Shown here piece after piece: positions 7,807 to 14,017 of a stretch of 16,270 bases of DNA. Where the stretch lies: positions 1 through 16,270 of the forward strand of contig CAKTEU010000038.1 in assembly GCA_934552855.1 (NCBI GenBank). Direction: 5' to 3'. The first letter of the stretch is position 1. Each line of letters begins with the position of its first letter. This stretch comes from an uncultured Eubacteriales bacterium (GTDB lineage Bacteria > Bacillota > Clostridia > Oscillospirales > Acutalibacteraceae). Position numbers and translations under genes: made by a program. The notes beneath the pieces were generated by a model. That model saw only the letters and a program-made list of their open reading frames with translations, made no database searches and was not told the DNA's origin.

Positions 7807-8025
7807 ATAAAAAGACACAACCTCGTACAGACGGGGCTTGAACCACCAATGGAGCCTAACCATTTGTAGCGTATAAATTTCTGCGGCGGAAAAGGTCGGG
7901 TTTTACTGGCAGTTACGAGCCCTGTCCCTACGATTAAACCGCACGGTTTCGCAATAAATTTGCACAACTCAAACGGTCACGTTCATAGGTCGGCACAGGT
8001 TCGACCCGTACGAAATTAACCTCAT

Positions 8026-8283
8026 TTACTCCATCGTTTCTTTCACGCTTTTTATTCTCTTTCCGATTGTGCCCGGCGAAAGGTGAGAAACAAAAATTCT
8101 TCTTCCTTCGCAGACAACGAACGAACGTGGAAGTTCGGCTGAAACATAATAGACGTTCTTTTTCTTTTCGTTTTTTGAAAGGTAGTCCCTTGTGATTTTT
8201 GAAACCGTTGTTGTTTCAAGGTCAAAAACGCCGATTATTTCTTTGTCACTCACAACAGTGTTTTGTCCGAGGTGAATATACAT
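8026..8283 (-). CDS. remB: Extracellular matrix regulator RemB
   Basis: An 85-residue protein matching the RemB (YaaB) family of Bacillus, whose gene sits between recF and gyrB. The start MYIHLGQNTVVS and the EIIGVFDLETTT segment are the family hallmark. It is related to RemA, a small DNA-binding regulator of matrix and osmoprotection genes in Bacillus; the function of RemB outside Bacillus is not well known, so the regulatory role here is inferred. The C-terminal half is basic and hydrophobic, ending in a run predicted to be helical (GKRIKSVKETME). It starts 12 nt after the recF stop, with AAAGGGG upstream, and so is probably co-transcribed with yaaA and recF. Unlike the usual order it is cut off from gyrB by about 1.1 kb of repeats. 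Confidence 0.9.
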   Translation of the reverse strand: MYIHLGQNTVVSDKEIIGVFDLETTTVSKITRDYLSKNEKKKNVYYVSAELPRSFVVCEGRRIFVSHLSPGTIGKRIKSVKETME

Positions 8284-8295
8284 TAAAAAACCCCT

Positions 8296-9387
8296 TTAAA
8301 CAAGTTCTCCGTTTTTCATTTCAAACGCTTTTCCGTATTTAAGACTTTTGACGGAGTTCGGGTCACAGCAGGTGATGAATACCTGCCAGTTTTTTATATG
8401 ATTAAGAATATAATTTTGTCTTGAAAGGTCAAGCTCGCTCATCACGTCATCAAGAAGTGCAACGGGCTGTTCACCGGTAAAATTTTTGATAACCGCCGCT
8501 TCGGAAAGCTTTAATGAAAGTGCGGCGGAACGCTGCTGTCCCTGCGAGCCGAATGACCGTGCGGCAATTCCGTCAATCGAAATTGAAAGGTCGTCTCTGT
8601 GCGGACCGACTGAGGTGAATCCCGTTGGAATATCGCTTTTTCTTGAAACAAAAAGAAGATTTTTAAGGTTGTCGTAAATTTCCTGTTTGTCTTTTCCGAA
8701 TGCGGAACAGTTTTCACGGTAAGAAACGGAAAGTTTTTCTTTTTTTGATGAAATACCGCCGTAGATATCTTCGCAAAAGCGAGAAAGAGCATTAACATAA
8801 CCGATTCGCTGGCGAATAATCTCACTGCCGTAAAATGCAACACGTTCTTCCCAAACATCCAAAAGCTCCTGAAGTTCGGAGTGAAAATAACAGTCTTTCA
8901 AAATAACGTTGCGTTCTGACAGTGCCTTGTTGTAATTTGCAAGCGTTACGGCATACTTCGGTTTAAGCTGGCTGATTGCAGTGTCAAGAAATTTTCTTCT
9001 TTCACCCGGACCGCCTTTGACAAGCGTAAGATGCACCGGCGAAAAAACAACAGCCGAAAATTCGCCCATAATCTTTGCTGCGGATTTAAGTTTGATTCCG
9101 TTGAGAGAAAACGAACGTCCTTTTTCAATTTCAAGCGAAATATTCTGCTCTCTGCCCGAACCGAAAAAATCAAGCGAAAGCTTTGAATTTTTTGAATTGA
9201 AGTTGATAAGCTCACTTTCGCTTGAACCTCGGAACGACCGGCATCCGGTAAAAAGCCATATGCTTTCAAGAAGATTGGTTTTTCCTTGAGCGTTGTCTCC
9301 GAAAATGACGTTGATTCCTTCGCACGGTTCAAGAACGGCTTCTTGAAGATTGCGAAAGCGCAGACATTCAAGCTTTTGAACGGTCAC
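8296..9387 (-). CDS. recF: DNA replication and repair protein RecF
   Basis: A 363-residue SMC-like ATPase that helps RecO and RecR load RecA at single-strand gaps. Walker A is GDNAQGKTN near residue 30, the ABC-type signature is FGSQGQQRSAALSLKL near 283, and Walker B with the D-loop is ALLDDVMSELD near 310. Length and all key motifs are those of the family. The start is a GTG at 9385-9387 that overlaps the TGA of the upstream S4 gene by 4 bases (GTGA), which indicates translational coupling. It is followed after 12 nt by remB. Confidence 0.97.
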   Translation of the reverse strand: MTVQKLECLRFRNLQEAVLEPCEGINVIFGDNAQGKTNLLESIWLFTGCRSFRGSSESELINFNSKNSKLSLDFFGSGREQNISLEIEKGRSFSLNGIKLKSAAKIMGEFSAVVFSPVHLTLVKGGPGERRKFLDTAISQLKPKYAVTLANYNKALSERNVILKDCYFHSELQELLDVWEERVAFYGSEIIRQRIGYVNALSRFCEDIYGGISSKKEKLSVSYRENCSAFGKDKQEIYDNLKNLLFVSRKSDIPTGFTSVGPHRDDLSISIDGIAARSFGSQGQQRSAALSLKLSEAAVIKNFTGEQPVALLDDVMSELDLSRQNYILNHIKNWQVFITCCDPNSVKSLKYGKAFEMKNGELV

Positions 9388-9626
9388 TTTGTTACCTCAT
9401 AAATTACGTTTGAAAATTCAAACTCATCGCCTTCACGGAGTTTTTTTCCCCTTTGAAGGCAAACTTCGTCGCCGACTTTAACCTCACCGTCAAGAACAAC
9501 GGTTTTTGCTTCGCCGCCGCTTGAAACGGCATTTGCAAGCTTAAGTGCCGAATCAAGGCGTATAAATTCCGTCACAATCGGGAGCAAAACTTTTTTCTTT
9601 TCGGCAACACGAACTTTGATTTTCAT
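9384..9626 (-). CDS. yaaA: Small S4-domain RNA-binding protein, YaaA/RlbA type
   Basis: An 80-residue protein made almost entirely of one S4 domain. The segment EFIRLDSALKLANAVSSGG matches the S4 helix-turn-helix, and VVLDGEVKVGDEVCLQRGKKLREGDEFEF is its beta hairpin. Members lie between dnaN and recF in many Firmicutes and are thought to bind RNA or the ribosome; the exact substrate is not known to me. GGAAG lies a few bases before the ATG at 9624-9626. Its stop overlaps the recF start. It is 203 bp downstream of dnaN, with hairpin array 3 in that gap. Confidence 0.9.
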   Translation of the reverse strand: MKIKVRVAEKKKVLLPIVTEFIRLDSALKLANAVSSGGEAKTVVLDGEVKVGDEVCLQRGKKLREGDEFEFSNVIYEVTK

Positions 9627-9683
9627 AAAATCTTCCTTTGAATTTAGATTTTAGATATTTGATATTAGCTGTTGGATTTTATT

Positions 9684-9829
9684 AAACCGCACGGTTTGAT
9701 GCTTTATACGCCGAAGGCGTACTTCACATTTCGCCGAAAGGCGGAATATTCATGCACCGCAAGGTGCGCTTCATGTCGCTTTGGCGACACTTCATATAAC
9801 TCCGTGATAATTCATTCGCCTCAAGGCGA
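9684..9829 (-). repeat. Hairpin array 3 (linker ATGAAGY/ATGAATN), 3' of dnaN
   Basis: Plus-strand linkers ACTTCAC (9721), TATTCAT (9747), GCTTCAT (9768), ACTTCAT (9789) and AATTCAT (9809) alternate with hairpins AAACCG/CGGTTT (9684-9697), TACGCC-GAA-GGCGTA (9707-9721), ATTTCGCC-GAAA-GGCGGAAT (9728-9747, one T-G pair), GCACC-GCAA-GGTGC (9754-9767), GTCGC-TTTG-GCGAC (9775-9788), ATAAC-TCC-GTGAT (9796-9808, one mismatch) and TCGCC-TCAA-GGCGA (9816-9829). The last hairpin touches the dnaN stop codon (9830-9832). Spacings are 26, 21, 21 and 20 nt. One linker (GTGAAGT in mRNA sense) is intermediate between the GTGAAAT of array 1 and the ATGAAGY form. Confidence 0.85.
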
Positions 9830-10924
9830 TTAAATCCTTACCGGCAAAACAAGAAACAAAAATTTTTCTCCCTCAATGGGAAGGAAAAGAATCGGCTGGC
9901 TTGAAGAGTTGAGTTCAAGTTTTACCTGTTCACTTTCGGTTGCTTTGAGCGCATCAAGAACAAATTTACTGTTGAAACCGATTTCAATGTTTCCGCCTTC
10001 AATGTCTGCAGGCATTTTGTCGTTAGCCGTACCGATTGAAGTTACTGATGAAAACTTCAAAACTCCGTTTTCAATAAGGCAGCGAACAGGACTTGAACGA
10101 TCGGTAATAATAAGAGAAGTTCTTTCAACGCATTCAATAAGTCTTTTTGTATCGGCTGTGATTTTTGTTGAAGATGCCATTGGAATTGCGGCTTTGTAAT
10201 CAATGAAATTGCCTTCAAGAAGGCGGGAGATAACTCTGTATTCTCCGACTTCAAAGCAGATGTGTCTTTTTCCGACACTGATTGAACAAAAGCCTTCGTC
10301 GTTGTCTGAAAGTTTAATAACTTCGTTAAGCGTTTTTGACGGAACAACAAAGGCAACTTCGTCGCCGTCATAGTCAATATCTTCTCTTCTGACGGCAAGC
10401 CTTGCTCCGTCAACGGCAACAAGAACGATTTTTCCGTTACCGATTTCAAAGCGAACACCCGAGTGAACCGGATTTCTTTCGCTTGTTGAGACGGAAAAAA
10501 TGGTTTTTCTGATCATATCTTTCAAAAGTGCCTGATTGATAACAATCGGAAAACCTGCCGAAACTTCGGGAATATCCGGATATTCATCGGCAGAAGTTCC
10601 GATGATTGAATACTGAACTTCGCCGCTTGTGATTTTGCATATATTTCTGTCGTCGCTTTGGATTGAAACGGTGTCGTCCGGAACCATTCTGAGAATATCG
10701 CAAAGGTTGCGTGCGTTAAGAATAATTTTTCCGTTTTCTTCAATTTCGGCCGGAATAAAAGTTTCCGAACCGACTTCAAGGTCATATCCGGTGAGTTTGA
10801 CCGAATCGGAAAGCGCACTTATGAGAATACCTTCAATTGCGGGTATTGTTGATTTTGATGAAACGGTACGCTGCACATTCATGCAGGCTTTTGAAAGTTT
10901 TGCGCTGTCGCAAACAATTTTCAT
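9830..10924 (-). CDS. dnaN: DNA polymerase III beta subunit (sliding clamp)
   Basis: A 364-residue protein of normal length for the three-domain clamp that encircles DNA and tethers the replicative polymerase. The start MKIVCDSAKLSKACMNVQRT, the central RNPVHSGVRFEIGNGKIVLVAVDGARLAVR region and the C-terminal FLVLPVRI (the family usually ends in a PMR/PVR-like motif that forms the partner-binding cleft) are diagnostic. The ATG at 10922-10924 is preceded by GGAGG (10932-10936). It follows dnaA in the classic order, across a 238-bp gap that carries the probable origin. Its stop codon abuts hairpin array 3. Confidence 0.97.
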   Translation of the reverse strand: MKIVCDSAKLSKACMNVQRTVSSKSTIPAIEGILISALSDSVKLTGYDLEVGSETFIPAEIEENGKIILNARNLCDILRMVPDDTVSIQSDDRNICKITSGEVQYSIIGTSADEYPDIPEVSAGFPIVINQALLKDMIRKTIFSVSTSERNPVHSGVRFEIGNGKIVLVAVDGARLAVRREDIDYDGDEVAFVVPSKTLNEVIKLSDNDEGFCSISVGKRHICFEVGEYRVISRLLEGNFIDYKAAIPMASSTKITADTKRLIECVERTSLIITDRSSPVRCLIENGVLKFSSVTSIGTANDKMPADIEGGNIEIGFNSKFVLDALKATESEQVKLELNSSSQPILFLPIEGEKFLFLVLPVRI

Positions 10925-10966
10925 GTTTTTTCCTCCGTTTTGTAAGAAATGTAAGTATATAAAAAA

Positions 10967-11150
10967 TAGTAGTAGTAGTAGTAAGCGTTAAAAAGAGGAA
11001 AACCTTAAAAAACCGTTTATTTAAAAGGAGATAATCGGTTTTTTGATTGTTAAGGAAGATGTTTAAATTTTCCTGTTTTTAACAGTGCTTATTGAGAAAT
11101 ATTGAAAATGTTGAAAAGTGGATGTTGAATGTTAAATAAAATGTTGAAAA
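10967..11150. other. Probable replication origin (oriC) between dnaA and dnaN
   Basis: Three things point to an origin. First, the position between dnaA and dnaN, as for the unwinding site of Bacillus. Second, five tandem TAG triplets (10967-10981) followed by TAA, matching the DnaA-trio pattern (3'-GAT-5' repeats) that DnaA uses to open DNA, in the right orientation relative to dnaA. Third, a cluster of related 9-mers on the dnaA side: TATTGAAAA (11100), TGTTGAAAA (11109), TGTTGAATG (11123), TGTTAAATA (11130) and TGTTGAAAA (11142). These differ from the usual TGTGGATAA box at two positions. The assignment of these words as DnaA boxes is inference. The distance from boxes to trio is over 100 bp, longer than in Bacillus. 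Confidence 0.65.
11007..11044. repeat. Inverted repeat inside the origin region (possible dnaA terminator)
   Basis: AAAAAACCG (11007-11015) and CGGTTTTTT (11036-11044) form a 9-bp stem with a 20-nt loop. Because the stem ends in A/T tracts, either strand gives a hairpin followed by T's, so it could stop dnaA transcription on the minus strand. Weaker outer pairing CCTTAA/TTAAGG (11003-11008, 11050-11055) also exists. The stem is AT-rich with only three G-C pairs, so it would be a weak terminator; a cruciform in the origin is the alternative. Confidence 0.45.
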
Positions 11151-11162
11151 TTTTATTGTTTA

Positions 11163-12467
11163 TTATTCCTCATTAATATTTTTAATTATGTCATCAACTG
11201 TAGCTTTAAGCTGAACATTTTCAGAAAGTTTTTCCTCAATTTCTTTGAGAGAATAGATAATTGTTGAATAATGCTTATTCCCAAATTCTGCACCGATTGC
11301 TTTGAGCGAAAGTGTTGTGATTGCATGAACGATGTAAATTGCAACCTGTCTTGCAAGCGAAATGTTTGCGTTGCGCTTATCCGAACGGATATCGGCGGGC
11401 GAAACATTAAAGGTTCTTGAAACTTCGGAAATTATGTTTTCAACGGTGATAGGTGTCGGCTGATTATCGTTAATAATGTCGCTGATTGCCCTTTTTGCAA
11501 TTGCAACGTTCGGTTTTGTTCCTTCAACATCCTGATAAGCCTTGATTTTTTTAACCGCACCTTCAAGCTGACGAATGTTTTTCTTGATGTTTTCGGCAAG
11601 ATAATTCACAACTTCGTCAGAAAGACCGAGACCGAGTTCGTTGCTTTTTTTCTTGATAATTGCCATTCTTGTTTCAAGGTTCGGCGGCTGAATGTCTGCA
11701 ATAAGTCCCCATTCAAAGCGATTGCGAAGTCTGTCCTCAAGCGTCATCATTTCTTTCGGCGGACGGTCGGAGGTCATAACAATCTGCTTTCCTGCGTCGT
11801 TGAGAGCGTTGAAGGTATGAAAAAATTCTTCCTGAGTTGCTTCCTTTTTTGAAATGAATTGAATATCGTCAATCAAAAGAAGGTCTGCACTGCGATATTT
11901 TTCATGGAATGCATGGGTGTTGTGATTTCCGATGTAATAAACAAGTTCGTTTGTGAAATGTTCGCCGCTTGTATAAATAATGTTTGCATCGGGTCTGTTT
12001 TCTTTAACCTGGTTCATGATTGCGCAAAGAAGGTGGGTTTTGCCGAGTCCGCTGTGGCCGTAAATGAAAAGGGGATTATAAACCTTTCCCGGTGAATGGG
12101 CAACGTTGAGCGCCGCAGCATGAGCAAAACGGTTTGACGGGCCGATAATGAAATTATCAAAAGTATAATTATAATCAACACCGGCACGGTTTTCCTGTTT
12201 AGGTGTTTCTTCTTCTCCTTCTTCTTTTGGAGAAACAAGGTTAAGGTTAATCGGAAAACCAACAACTTCTTCCGATGTTTTTTCAATCAATTCCGTGAAT
12301 TTTGAAGAGATGATCTTTTTTTTGAATTCGCTGATTGAAAGGGTAAGAGTATCGTCGGTGAAATCAACAAATTCAAGCGGCGAAAGCCAAACATTGAACG
12401 CAACTTCGCTGACTTTTGTTTTAAGAAGATCTTTAATAATGACCCATATTTCATCAAATGAATCCAT
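11163..12467 (-). CDS. dnaA: Chromosomal replication initiator DnaA
   Basis: A 434-residue AAA+ initiator that binds DnaA boxes and opens the origin. Domain I is residues 1-75; domain II is a short acidic linker (about 80-95, KEEGEEETPK); domain III is the AAA+ core with Walker A GHSGLGKT (137-144), Walker B LLLIDD (to 201), TSDRPPKEM and the RLRNRFEWGL sensor region; domain IV is from about 335. In domain IV the minor-groove Arg is kept (LARQ, Arg373), but the signature normally reading GGRDHTTV is GNKHYSTI (396-403), with Asp to His, His to Tyr and Thr to Ser. The family call is certain, while sequence specificity may differ. AAGGAGG lies just upstream of the start (12474-12480). No rpmH/rnpA genes lie upstream; a glycosylase gene diverges instead. 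Confidence 0.98.
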   Translation of the reverse strand: MDSFDEIWVIIKDLLKTKVSEVAFNVWLSPLEFVDFTDDTLTLSISEFKKKIISSKFTELIEKTSEEVVGFPINLNLVSPKEEGEEETPKQENRAGVDYNYTFDNFIIGPSNRFAHAAALNVAHSPGKVYNPLFIYGHSGLGKTHLLCAIMNQVKENRPDANIIYTSGEHFTNELVYYIGNHNTHAFHEKYRSADLLLIDDIQFISKKEATQEEFFHTFNALNDAGKQIVMTSDRPPKEMMTLEDRLRNRFEWGLIADIQPPNLETRMAIIKKKSNELGLGLSDEVVNYLAENIKKNIRQLEGAVKKIKAYQDVEGTKPNVAIAKRAISDIINDNQPTPITVENIISEVSRTFNVSPADIRSDKRNANISLARQVAIYIVHAITTLSLKAIGAEFGNKHYSTIIYSLKEIEEKLSENVQLKATVDDIIKNINEE

Positions 12468-12587
12468 TTTCTTCCTCCTTGTAAAATTGAACGTCTGTAT
12501 TACTGAAAGAAAAATATAAAAAGCTTTTTAGCCGAACCCAGACGAACGCAGTTTGTTTTTTCGCTTTTTTCTGTTATTAAATCAGAC

Positions 12588-12616
12588 TTGACACAGCAAA
12601 ATAAGGCATATATAAT
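12588..12616 (+). promoter_or_regulatory. Strong sigma-A-type promoter for the glycosylase gene
   Basis: Perfect TTGACA (12588-12593) and TATAAT (12611-12616) with 17-bp spacing. Transcription would start near 12623, giving an unusually long leader of about 185 nt before the ATG at 12808. The leader includes the palindrome GCATAAA/TTTATGC (12677-12683 with 12691-12697). The promoter sits in the divergent gap with dnaA. Confidence 0.8.
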
Positions 12617-12807
12617 ACTTTATATTGGTTTTTAAAACTGCATATAAAAATAAAAATACGATTACATTTAATTGTAGCATAAAAAAGCGCTTTATGCAAG
12701 TGTTAAGCGAAAATTTGACGGTTAAAAGGCTTTTTTTGGTTTTCTGCGTTCCAATATCATTTTTCAAATGCACTCTCAAAAGGCGGTTTTTTCGGGAGAA
12801 AAAGGCA

Positions 12808-13632
12808 ATGAAGCTTGAACAAAGGAAAAATGACATAATTTTGAGCAATATTGAATGTTTTAATGTGGGCTTGTCCGTTGATTGCGGTCAGGCTTTCCGC
12901 TGGATAAAAAAAGATGACGGTTCGTTTCACGGAGTGATTTTTAAAAAAAGCGTTGACATCATTCAAAATGAAAATGAAGTTATATTTAAAAATACCGATA
13001 TTAACACTTTCAAAACACTTTTTGAACCTTATTTTGACCTTGACCGTGATTATAAAAAAATCTGTGACGGTTTTGACGATAAATACCTTAAAGAAGCCTG
13101 TGAAACATACAGCGGAATACACATACTTCATCAAGAACCATGGGAAGCACTTTGCTCTTTTATAATTTCGCAGAACAACAATATTCCGAGAATAAAAGGC
13201 ATAATTGAACGGCTTTGTTCTTCTTATGGAGAAAATATTGGAAACGGTGACTTTTCATTTCCTTCGGCAGACGTAATTTCAAAGCTTTGTGAAGAGGACC
13301 TTGCGCCGCTGAGAGCCGGGTTCAGAAATAAATATATCCTTGACGCTGCGGCAAAATGTTGTTCCGGCGAGGTGTCGATTGAAAAAATTAAAACCATGCC
13401 AATTGAACAGGCACGGCAGGAGCTTATGAAAATCAAAGGTGTTGGACCGAAGGTTGCGGAATGTACTCTTCTTTACGGCTTCGGAAGAGTTGAAGCTTTT
13501 CCGATTGACGTTTGGGTAAAGCGAATTCTTTCCGAGCTTTATGAAAACGGACTTCCAAAATGTACAAAAGGCGTTGAAGGTATTGCTCAGCAGTATCTTT
13601 TTCACTGGCGCAGAAACCTTGAAAATAAGTAA
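12808..13632 (+). CDS. ogg: 8-oxoguanine DNA glycosylase, OGG1 type
   Basis: A 274-residue bifunctional base-excision glycosylase of the HhH-GPD superfamily, cutting out oxidised guanine. The N-terminal half has CGQAFRW (26-32) and SQNNNIPRIKGIIERLC (121-137), both close to eukaryotic OGG1. The helix-hairpin-helix is IKGVGPKVAEC with catalytic Lys215, and the catalytic Asp is Asp234 in AFPIDVWVKR. No iron-sulfur cysteine cluster follows, as expected. The ATG at 12808 is chosen over the upstream open frame because GGGAG is 9 nt upstream and homology begins here. It is transcribed away from dnaA from the promoter at 12588. No clear terminator follows. Confidence 0.92.
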   Translation: MKLEQRKNDIILSNIECFNVGLSVDCGQAFRWIKKDDGSFHGVIFKKSVDIIQNENEVIFKNTDINTFKTLFEPYFDLDRDYKKICDGFDDKYLKEACETYSGIHILHQEPWEALCSFIISQNNNIPRIKGIIERLCSSYGENIGNGDFSFPSADVISKLCEEDLAPLRAGFRNKYILDAAAKCCSGEVSIEKIKTMPIEQARQELMKIKGVGPKVAECTLLYGFGRVEAFPIDVWVKRILSELYENGLPKCTKGVEGIAQQYLFHWRRNLENK

Positions 13633-13785
13633 GAAAGTTTTTCCGGAAAATATCTTACATATATAATTTTACAGGCGGTTTTTTTGAAAGTCAAGAAATT
13701 TATTTTTTAATTTTTCGGAAAAAGTCGCAAAACAGACAAATGTCGGATTGTATATATTTGTGCTTTTTAACTGTTTGGCGTACGG

Positions 13786-13814
13786 TTGACAAGCCGATTT
13801 TACTGTGATAAAAT
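13786..13814 (+). promoter_or_regulatory. Promoter of the small membrane peptide gene
   Basis: TTGACA (13786-13791) and TAAAAT (13809-13814) with 17-bp spacing. It would make a leader of about 108 nt before the ATG at 13928. Confidence 0.75.
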
Positions 13815-13876
13815 GCTTTTGTAAATCGGCTCTGCTGTATAAATAAGCGGTTGACCCTCTAAAAAGGATATATTAT

Positions 13877-13910
13877 TAAGGAGGGACTGTTTTATTATTT
13901 TTCCTCCTTA
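13877..13910 (+). promoter_or_regulatory. Leader hairpin containing a Shine-Dalgarno-like stem
   Basis: TAAGGAGG (13877-13884) pairs perfectly with CCTCCTTA (13903-13910) across an 18-nt U-rich loop, just upstream of the small ORF. The left arm is a full anti-16S sequence with no start codon at the normal distance (the next 15 nt hold none), so it would be sequestered when folded. A separate site, AGGGGGTG (13915-13922), serves the ORF. A regulatory function is inference. Confidence 0.5.
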
Positions 13911-13927
13911 TTACAGGGGGTGTTATA

Positions 13928-14017
13928 ATGGAATACTTTGCAATGATTGTCCTTGTTCTTATTTTTGCAACAGGATACGTAGTTATTCTTAATAAGTCCA
14001 TAAATAATAAAAAATAA
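13928..14017 (+). CDS. 29-residue single-pass membrane peptide, unknown function
   Basis: A short frame reading MEYFAMIVLVLIFATGYVVI followed by LNKSINNKK. One hydrophobic segment covers residues 4-21 and is followed by a polar, basic tail, so N-out/C-in topology is likely. AGGGGGTG lies 5 nt before the ATG. The gene has its own promoter (13786-13814), a structured leader and a terminator overlapping its stop, so it is a complete single-gene transcription unit, which is good support for something this short. It lies between the two glycosylase genes but is not in their operon. I do not recognise the family; KdpF-like peptides have similar size, but no kdp genes are nearby. A toxin or regulator of a membrane complex is possible and unproven. 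Confidence 0.7.
   Translation: MEYFAMIVLVLIFATGYVVILNKSINNKK

Larger units (their letters stand above)
7600..8025. other. Gene-free palindrome-rich region between remB and gyrB
   Basis: No gene is supported. It holds two GGGTCGG...CGACCC palindromes (7709-7729, 7987-8007), a roughly 56-bp inverted-repeat unit (7751-7806) and AAACCG/CGGTTT near 7937-7950. The 67-codon minus-strand frame at 7764-7967 crosses these repeats, has no ribosome site I can see and resembles no family I know. A minus-strand stretch near 7830-7845 has a T-loop-like TTCAAGC but no matching stem. With copy B, this makes a 1.1-kb gap in what is usually a compact recF-remB-gyrB-gyrA block. Confidence 0.6.

Noticed and set aside
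7825..7860. Possible tRNA remnant (minus-strand GGTTCAAGCCCC)
   Set aside because: The T-loop motif is present, but the flanking bases do not form a T-stem and no acceptor or anticodon arm is found.
7764..7967. 67-codon minus-strand frame in the remB-gyrB gap
   Set aside because: It runs through palindromic repeats and has Cys/Pro-rich composition typical of chance frames, with no recognisable domain or ribosome site.
9684..9829. Hairpin arrays as CRISPR arrays
   Set aside because: The repeated word is only 7 nt, the spacers are self-complementary and 14-20 nt, and there are no cas genes.
12625..12807. N-terminal 61-codon extension of the OGG1-type frame
   Set aside because: It is Lys/Phe-rich AT-biased leader sequence; family similarity and the ribosome site place the start at 12808.
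13633..13740. Terminator after the OGG1-type gene
   Set aside because: TTTTCCGGAAAA and nearby T-runs are short and not arranged as a stable stem followed by a T-tract.
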